From: Ziziphus jujuba
Taxonomy: Eukaryota > Streptophyta > Magnoliopsida > Rosales > Rhamnaceae
Assembly (NCBI RefSeq): GCF_031755915.1
Contig: NC_083389.1
Coordinates: 20,112,001-20,176,000 of the forward strand
Length of the DNA: 64,000 nucleotides
Direction of reading: 5' to 3'
Of the stretch, positions 56,893 to 64,000 are shown piece after piece. The notes under the pieces are model-generated. The model was not told where the DNA came from, made no database searches, and saw only the letters and a program-made list of their open reading frames with translations. Numbering within the stretch: the stretch's first letter is position 1; each line of letters opens with the position of its first letter. Position numbers and translations under genes: made by a program.

Positions 56893-59800
56893 ATGGCGAA
56901 GAGGTCCCAGAGACGCTCTGTGCGTTATGAGAAAGATCAATCAGGTTGTATGTGGGGTTTCATAAGTATATTTGACTTCCGCAATGGTCGATCTAGCCGG
57001 AAGTTGCTCTCGGATAGGAGGCATGGAAGCAAGCATACGTTGGGTAAGAAGTCTATTTGATTTCTTATTAAGATATTTGTTATAACATATTTCTTGGAGG
57101 ATGGAGAAATGGCACTAGTAAAGAACCAGGCATTTTCTCGGGACTAATTAATTTTTGAAGTAATTATGGCCATCATGTTTGATATGCTATCTAGGAATTA
57201 TTGCAGCTTCACATTTTTGTTCTAATCATTTTCTTTGTGAATGATCATTTCAAGCTAATCTTTAGGAGATTTGCATTTTTAATCTGTCAAATTCTAAATG
57301 CTTGTTAAATTTCCATTTTCCTTCAGCAGGTACTGGAAATTCAAACAATAAGTTTGAAATATTGAGCAATTTGGATGAGAACTGTCAAGACAAGCCTGTA
57401 AGTGTTATCAACTTACAGATTAACGGAATGCGTTTCCTTAGAATTTGCAGTGTCGTATTATCTCAGAGGAATGAGAGAAAGGAAGGCGAGGGCATACCGT
57501 ATTAGATAAATTTATTGTTTGCTAACTAGATGAATATGTACTTAATTCATATTTACCAAAATATTAATGTTTCAGGATGTCGAAGAGAACAGAGCAGAAA
57601 AAGTAACAGCTGATACCCGTAAGCCTAGTGTGAAGAAACTCATGGAAGAAGAGATGTTCAATGAGGAGGACATAAAGAAGGATACGTGCAATGCTGAAGT
57701 AGAACCTAAAGAGAGTGAGTCAGCACATGAAGGACAAACAAGAACACACCAGAAAAGGGCAAAGAAGAGTCGCAAGAAAAGCCGCGATATGGATGTTCAT
57801 AATTTGAATGTAACTGAAAATTTGCAATTGGAGTGCAATTGTGATCAGATCCCAAGCCAACCATCTATAAAAGATCTTGGTATAGATGAGATAATGGAAG
57901 AATTCTGTCATCAGATACATCAGAAAAGTACCTGTTGCACAAAGCATGACCTGAATGGTGAAGCAACTGTTCTTTCAAGCCACAAGCATTCTGACTTTGA
58001 AGTCAAATTATGTGAGGCGGTGAAGGAGTTCATAAACCAGAAGTTTTCTGAAGGCAAAAATCTCACAGAAGATCAGAAGATCCACCACTCCAGAGAACTC
58101 ATGGATGCACTTGAGCTCATAAGTTCAGATGAAGAACTGTTTCTGAAACTTTTGCAAGATCCAAACTCTTTATTGGTTAAATTTGTTCAAAACTTGCAGG
58201 ATGCCAAGGTAAAGAGAGATGATGAAACCAAGCCGCATGGTGGATCTGACTTAGAACAGAAGCTTGTTAATGTAAGCAAATCCGAGGAGCTTGTCCATCC
58301 TAAAAAGCGGCACTTCTTTAGGAGGAGGACCAAATCTCAAGAAAAGTTCCCATCAATGGAAAATGAGCATTCTGAGGCTTCAAATAGAATTGTTATTTTG
58401 AAGCCTGGGCCAACAGGCTTACGAAACTTACAAATTGAAAGCAGCCTTGACTCATCACCGGAATGTCATAGTATTGCAAGAAATAAAGGGCCAAATGATA
58501 GAGTTGGTTCTCACTTTTTTCTTTCTGAAATTAAAAGAAAATTGAAGCATGCCATAGGAAAGCAGCAACATGAAATATCTACAACTGGGATGTCGAATAG
58601 ATTTCGCTTCAAGTCTAGGAACATAGGAGATGGTGAGAAAGGAGGTGGTAAGGGAAATAGTGGAATGAATTCTCCTAGCAAAGACCACTTCTATATTGAA
58701 AGAGTTGCTAGACCTTCCACTGGTTCCAAGAGAACAGACAAGGCTGGCAAAATGAAAGACTCTGAAATAAGTATAAAACCTGAAGCTGATGGTCTCCCCA
58801 ATCAAAGGATATCTAATATCTACATTGAGGCAAAAAAACATCTTTCTGAGATGCTGAGCAATGGAGATGAAGTTGTGGACTTATCAGGCAGACAGGTTCC
58901 TAAAACCTTGGGAAGGATTCTTTCACTTCCCGAGTACAACCGTTCTCCCATTGGTAGTCCTGGAAGGGATTGGGATGATGCTATTGTAACTGCACAGATG
59001 AGATTTTCTGCCAGTAGCAAACTGCAAAAGGTCAATGAGAGCAAGTGGTCTCCCATAAAAGAGAAAAATGTTAGTCCTTTAGGTCGGGAAGCACAATATA
59101 AAGAGAGTCAGTCCCCTATACAAGACAACAATGCTGATCATGAACAACAAGCTCCTACATCAAACCCTAGTATATCAGATGATATTATTCATAATGTGAA
59201 AGTTGAAGACATTGATTTCATCGTTGAAGATGAGACAAGTCCTGAAGGTATTGGCTTTGAACCTTTTTAAATTTTGTGTCAAGCAATTTTATAAAGCCTT
59301 TTTTAGGTTTTTAAATTATTTAATGTTAACATTGGTACAACATGTGCAGGTGAGCCAGAGATTATAAAAGAAGAATGTATTATCTTGGATGCTACCACTG
59401 AACCAAATTGCTCTACCTCTGCTATCAGGGAGGATGAAAATGGGGAGAAATGTGATCTATGTGATGATAAAAGAAATTTGGAATCGATGAAACAGGTAAT
59501 AATTTCTTACTGGTTTCTTGCGTTGCATATCATTTCTTTTTTCTTTCTGTCTTCATTTTTGTTGTACAGATTTTTTGTGAAAATTACATTAACATGATTA
59601 ATATAAATATCCAAAGATGGTATACTCCCTTCATGAAAAAAGCCCATGGGATGATGATATATTTGCTGCTGGTTCAATTGTCTGAATGTTCTGTCTTCCT
59701 CCAAAGAGCATGTAGGGCAAAAATGGAGATTATGAATCTCTCTTGTGTTATAACAACATTTGGAGACCCTTTTTTGTACCAAAAAGAAAAACATATGGAG

Positions 59801-60824
59801 ACCTTTTCTAAGATATGAAAATTCTGTATGTGAAAATGAACGAATCTGTCCACTTTATCAAATACATATTATCTAAAAATTTATTTTTGTTTGTTTTCAA
59901 GGACTTTTATGAGGACAACGAGCTGAAATCTTCTCCAATAGCATCCCCTTCAAGCTCTTTGGCTATCAAGAAGGTTTCGGATCTTGAAAGTGCTTTTGAT
60001 ATGCCAGAGAGGCCAAGTCCTGTCTCAGTTCTTGAACCTCTATTCTCGGAGGATGACATTAGCCCTGCAAACACGATATGTGAACCTGGTAAGCATCCAT
60101 ATCATAGGATTTTGTTTTACTTGACTTCATTCTCCTTTTTGCTCTTATTCTTTTGTGTAGCATATTGCTTCTGGGCTGATGTGAATTTATTTTCCAAAAT
60201 ACAGTCAATCTAACAATACAGCCACTACGGATTCAATTCGAAGAGCCTGACTCTTCAGCTGCAGATCAACCTAATAGTGCAAAAAGCTTTATGGAAGACA
60301 AAGAATCAGTCTTTGACTACATAAAAGCAGTAATTCAAGCCTCTGGTTTGAATTGGGATGAATTACATACAAAGTGCCTTTATTCAGATCAACTACTAGA
60401 ACCCTCATTGGTTGATGAGGTAGAGTTTTTCTCCAACCAGATTTGCTGTGACCAAAAGCTTCTCTTTGACTGTATTAATGAAGTTTTAATGGAGATTTGT
60501 GAGTACTACTTTGGTTGCTCCCCTTGGGTGTTATGTGTTTTACCGCGGATAAGGCCAGTACCAAATATGAAAAATGCTATTGTTGAGGTTTCCGAAGGAG
60601 TTAATTGGAATCTCTTTGAACTGCCACTGCCTCGTACTCTGGACCAGATTGTCGGAAAAGACTTGGCAAGAACCGGAACATGGTTAGATATCCGGTTGGA
60701 CACTGAAACCATTGGTTTTGACATTGGTGAATCTATCCTTGAAGACTTAATGAAAGACACCATCTTAAGCTGTTTAGATGCAAGTTCTAAAGCCGAATAT
60801 GCTGAGACTCTGGTTTTGAAATAA
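56893..60824 (+). CDS. TRM32-like DUF4378 protein
   Basis: Coding exons: 56893-57043, 57330-57397, 57576-59247, 59350-59495, 59902-60088 and 60205-60824. They join in frame to 947 aa. An in-frame TAA at 56869-56871 supports the start. The N-terminus MAKRSQRRSVRYEKDQSGCM, then WGFISIFDFRNGRSSRKLLS, is the conserved head of plant TRM32-like proteins. SVKKLMEEEMF (about residue 91) and VPKTLGRILSLPEYNRSP (about 510-530) are short family motifs. The last ~165 residues (from SVFDYIKAV at 775) form a DUF4378 domain ending near the C-terminus. The middle is charged and probably disordered. TRM proteins bind TON1 and place it, with PP2A, on cortical microtubules during preprophase band formation; this member's role is inferred from family only. 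Exon 2 has tandem CAGCAG acceptors (57324-57329) that would add or drop one residue. Confidence 0.9.
59761..59807 (+). mobile_element. Candidate ultra-short retroposon in intron 4
   Basis: TGGAGACC(C)TTTT occurs at 59761-59773 and again at 59796-59807. Between them lies TTGTACCAAAAAGAAAAACATA, A-rich at the 3' side. It sits in the intron between exons 4 and 5 of the TRM32-like gene. Confidence 0.35.
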
Positions 60825-61554
60825 GAAGGGAGCAGTATCAATGTGTAAATGAAAGCTGATTCTTTTCCTTATCACCATAAATGCCTGACCTTCTGCCAAA
60901 GTGGGTAGGAAAATAACTTTTATCCATCTGGAGGATGGATAGCACCTGTTCTTAAATGAAGAGAATGTTGTATGTAGCTATCCTGAGGCTAGCTATCCTG
61001 AGGCATCCTGTAATAGTTTGACTAAAAGCTTTTTCTAACTCTCTCTGCTGAACTCATGTACATAGAAGCTGCCAGATAAAAGAAAAAAAACAAAGAAAAA
61101 GAAGAAGAAAAATGACTCATGGGCGTTCATATGTTTTCTCAATTGCAAGATCAAGATCCTTCGTGGGAATGGATCAGAAAATCCAATCTGCAAGTGCTTC
61201 TTGCAAGAATACAAAATAAGGCTCGTTTCTCACCGCATTTTTACAATGTTGATGATTGGTGAGGCAGTAACCTATGTAGATTTTGTAGAGTTTGCAGTGT
61301 CCATTGTGTTAGTTGAGAAAGTGTGTTCTTCATTTTGTTTGATTTCATTCATTCATCTGTGTGTTCACTTATTTTGCTACTGTATTTGTGAAGTTTGGGA
61401 TATCCTGAGTTGTGAGTTGTAACTAGCTAAAAGAATTAAGGAAATAAAAGAATTTGATATTCTGAACAAATTACCATTGTCTTGCTATGCTTTAGTAAAA
61501 ATGGTTGGTAATGAGAAATCTTATGTGTCTGCTTCTACCACCATATTTTTAGAT
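60825..61554. other. 3' UTR of the TRM32-like gene and downstream DNA
   Basis: A short direct repeat (AGCTATCCTGAGGC twice, near 60977-61006) lies in the probable 3' UTR. GA/AAG-rich sequence follows near 61078-61112. No other gene is seen. Confidence 0.5.
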
Positions 61555-61611
61555 AATGATTCAGAAAATTTATCCCAAAAAAAAAAAAAAGGGGGGCAAT
61601 GATTCAGAAAA
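61555..61611 (+). mobile_element. Ultra-short retroposon: A14-G6 in a 14-bp direct repeat
   Basis: AATGATTCAGAAAA occurs identically at 61555-61568 and 61598-61611. The insert is TTTATCCC, about 14 A, six G and C. The G run after the A tail is odd for a retroposon and might reflect untemplated addition or a second slippage event. Confidence 0.55.
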
Positions 61612-62291
61612 GTTTGAATGCCCTATTTTAAATTGGAAAAGAAAATAATCCTGAAGTTATGCTTTGAAGCTTGAATATTTGGGTTCATGTGTAAAATGAA
61701 ATGGGCATTCATTGCTACATCCATCTATCAATGGTGCTCGTTGGTTTCTTCATGAGATGGGTAGTTTTTATTTTATTTTTCTCCATCATATTCTCAACTG
61801 TATCTAGTTTAATAACCCTCCAAGTAATTTGGATTTTTCAATTTGGAAAAGAGCACCCTTTTCAAAAATTAGGATATGGACTTTTAACAAATAGCATTTT
61901 TCATCTTTACGTTATCTGGTTTCAAATTGAAGTTTAAAACAATGTCAATCTTTTTTTCTTTTTTCTTTTTTTCCTTTTTTTTTAATTAAAATTTTTTTTA
62001 AAAAAAAAAAAAAAAACCTGTATAGTATCCAAGAAATCTGCCTGTCTGTTTTAAAAAAGGAAAATCAACGATAGGTTATTATTAACAATCTCCGTTTGTG
62101 ATATTTTGACTAAGATGACAGAGGAAGATCAAAGATATGGAGTGTACTTGTTGGTTTATTAAAGTACACAGAATATTTTTTGTGATTATTAAAATCAGTC
62201 CCTCATTTAATGCAAGTCTTGGTCATGCATCAATTTTCTATTAGGCATTAAATGTTAGCACAATACAATAATTAAGACCATCCATCTCACT
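61612..62291. other. Intergenic stretch, no gene seen
   Basis: Contains T/A homopolymers (61950-62018). Open frames here are short and lack motifs. Confidence 0.5.
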
Positions 62292-62337
62292 TGGAATAAA
62301 GAAACTTTTTTATTTTTTTTTGGAAATAAAGAAAAAC
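62292..62337 (-). mobile_element. Candidate ultra-short T-rich insertion
   Basis: TGGAATAAAGAAAC (62292-62305) is nearly repeated as TGGAAATAAAGAAAAAC (62321-62337), with a T-rich run between. The repeat is imperfect and A-rich, so this is a weak member of the set. Confidence 0.3.
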
Positions 62338-62559
62338 TTTGATGAGTACCAGGTGGTTGAACAAAATTTGAAAAATGAGTTATGGAATGATCATCTCCAT
62401 AATGTATCTATCTTGAACGAAATTTCGCTACTCCCAACTCCTGATCTTTGTGGCAATTTCCAAGATGCTGGAAACACCAACTCATATCAGTATTTCATGT
62501 TCAGATAAATATATAGTTTTGAGCAAAGCAAGGGGATTGACAATAATAATAAAGCAGTG

Positions 62560-64000
62560 GAGAAATGTGCTGTACATAAACCCCAGTGGACAATCCCCTC
62601 TTACAAGCTCTTAACAATATCATACATGTCTGTATGATATTATCAAAAGTGCTTCTCAGTTTGTCCACAGAATCCCACCTTCCAATGGATGCATAGAAGT
62701 TTGATACTAGTACATAATTCTCAGGCTTATTTGGCTCTAAATGCAGCGGTTGCTTTACGGCAAATGCACCCTCTTTACATCAAAATTATAGCTACTTTCA
62801 TTCAAAAGTGCTGCCCATACTGCTGCAGCAGGATATAAATGTCATGCCTAACCATATTATCATACAGACACCAAACCTCATCTATTTGACCAGCTCGACC
62901 TAACATATCCATCAAGCAAGCATAATGCTCCAGCCCTGGGCTCAGATCATACTTCTCCCTCATTGAATCAAAGCATTGTAGGCCCTCCACCAGCCCTGAA
63001 TGCCCACAGGCCGATAAAACAGTAAGAAATGTCACAGAATTTGGAAAAACTCCAGATCTAATCTCCCCCATCTTATTGGACAGATCAAGAGCTTCAAGCC
63101 CATCCCATGACTTCCATATGCATCTATCATGCTCGTCCATGAGATCACATCTTTGTTACAAATACAATTGAACAGACATCGAGCATCTGAAATCTTCCCA
63201 CATTTTGTATACATGTCTAATAGTACCATTGCACATTTTAGTCCCACATTTTGTATACAAATCAAGAGCTTCAAGCCCATGCCAATGACTTCCATATGCA
63301 TCTATCATGCTCGTCCATGAAATTGTTACAAATACAATTGAACAGACATCGAGCATCTGAAATCTTCCCACATTTTGTATACATGTCTAATAGTACATTG
63401 CACATTTGAGTCTCAGGTTTAAAACCATGATGCATAGCCACACACTGTCTCTGCTTCCCAACCCACAAACTCAGAGATCTCAGAGCAAGCAGTAAGAGTA
63501 CTAGTAAGCGCAACTAGGTTAGGTTTCATGGTACGGATGATTGGAAACACCTCTTCATACTCCCGATTCTGCACACACCCAAAATAATTGAATTGTGCAT
63601 GACATCATCCTTTCTGCAATTCCCACTAGAGAACACTTTAATGGCCTAGCTAATATGGCCAACATCGGAGTAGAAATCAATCAGAGCAGTACCCAAAACC
63701 ACAAAGTCAGAGCCCATTACTACCACCAACCCATGAACCTGCTTACCCTGTTGAAAGGCCTTTAGAAAGGCACAAGCTTTTAGCATAGAACAGAAAGTAA
63801 ACTCACTAAACTCCACTCTATGCCTCCTCATTTCTATAAACAGACCAAATGCTGCCATGTAGCTGCCATGTCACAGAAAGCTTGAGAGCCAAGCATTCCA
63901 AGTAACCACATCCTTGAACCCCATCTCTTCAAAGATCCTGACCAAGCCATCCAAATAATCATACCTTGAGTACATGTCCATGAAAGCAGTTTTTGTCACA
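62560..64000 (-). pseudogene. PPR protein pseudogene (At5g66500-like), 5' end outside window
   Basis: Pentatricopeptide-repeat proteins bind organellar RNA. From the right edge the minus strand reads FMDMYSRYDYLDGLVRIFEE, EMGFKDVVTWNAWLSSF, then a stop, then MRRHRVEFSEFTFCSMLKAC, GKQVHGLVV, TALIDFYSDVGHI, a further stop, and GKQRQCVAMHHGFKPETQMC and VLLDMYTKCGKISDA. A repeated segment and VFPNSVTFLTVLSACGHSGL, YACLMDMLGRAGQIDEVW follow. An E motif, ENYVLVSNFYASIGRWDSVD, lies near 62650-62740. The order matches the PLS-class, E-type protein At5g66500. At least four stops, several frameshifts and the tandem duplication at about 63080-63420 make it non-functional as read. It has no introns, as is usual in the family. 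Confidence 0.85.
63080..63420 (-). repeat. Tandem duplication of about 170-180 bp inside the PPR pseudogene
   Basis: TTACAAATACAATTGAACAG and the following ~75 bp occur at 63156 and again at 63326. The preceding GAGCTTCAAGCCCAT..CTTCCATATGCATCTATC block is also present twice. The copies are almost identical (a few single-base differences and small indels), so the duplication is recent compared with the gene's age. It duplicates part of two PPR motifs out of frame. Confidence 0.85.

Noticed and set aside
58455..58841. 128-codon minus-strand frame
   Set aside because: It is antisense to the large exon of the TRM32-like gene.
1..64000. Search by eye for tRNA, rRNA, CRISPR arrays or bacterial operons
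   Set aside because: No cloverleaf with matching A/B boxes, no rRNA sequence and no regularly spaced repeat-spacer array was seen. The window is plant nuclear DNA, so CRISPR is not expected. A tRNAscan run would be needed to exclude tRNA genes.

Overview
This window is nuclear DNA from a flowering plant, most likely a woody eudicot. It is AT-rich and intron-bearing, with long TA/CT microsatellites, and many degraded retrotransposons and DNA transposons separate a few single-copy genes. The species cannot be named from the sequence; the style of the LTR repeats fits the Rosales or a related group, which is only an impression.

Layout. 0.3-6.2 kb is a decayed Ty1/copia retrotransposon with recognisable LTRs, PBS, zinc knuckle, protease, integrase, YVDD reverse transcriptase and RNase H, interrupted by a miniature LTR element. 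8.2 kb holds a LINE RNase H scrap. 9.8-11.3 kb is a non-autonomous Mutator-like element with ~180-bp inverted ends and a perfect 9-bp target duplication. 12.3-12.7 kb is a probable MITE. 13.7-21.3 kb is a mosaic of large Ty3/gypsy-type LTR pieces in both orientations, including subrepeats and a head-to-head inverted pair. 21.7-24.2 kb is an intron-containing pseudogene of replication factor C subunit 1 (RFC1). It is cut by a hAT element with a perfect 8-bp duplication, which itself contains a second hAT-like element. 26.6-33 kb is a nested stack: a gypsy solo LTR with a 5-bp duplication lies in a CACTA-like remnant, which abuts a minus-strand copia element, which abuts another gypsy LTR piece.

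Genes. Two genes look intact. The first (41.1-47.7 kb, 11 coding exons, 402 aa predicted) is a PRD3/PAIR1 homologue, a plant factor needed for meiotic double-strand break formation, with E2F-like sites next to its TATA box. The second (56.9-60.8 kb, 6 coding exons, 947 aa predicted) is a TRM32-like DUF4378 protein of the family linked to cortical microtubule arrays. A minus-strand pentatricopeptide-repeat gene resembling Arabidopsis At5g66500 enters from the right edge but is broken by stops and an internal tandem duplication. The genes are not functionally linked.

An unplanned observation is a set of very short insertions, usually a poly(A/T) run plus 5-30 other bases, each flanked by 9-18-bp direct repeats. 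They look like products of target-primed reverse transcription with almost no body. Exon boundaries come from reading splice sites and family similarity by eye; no transcript or database search was available.
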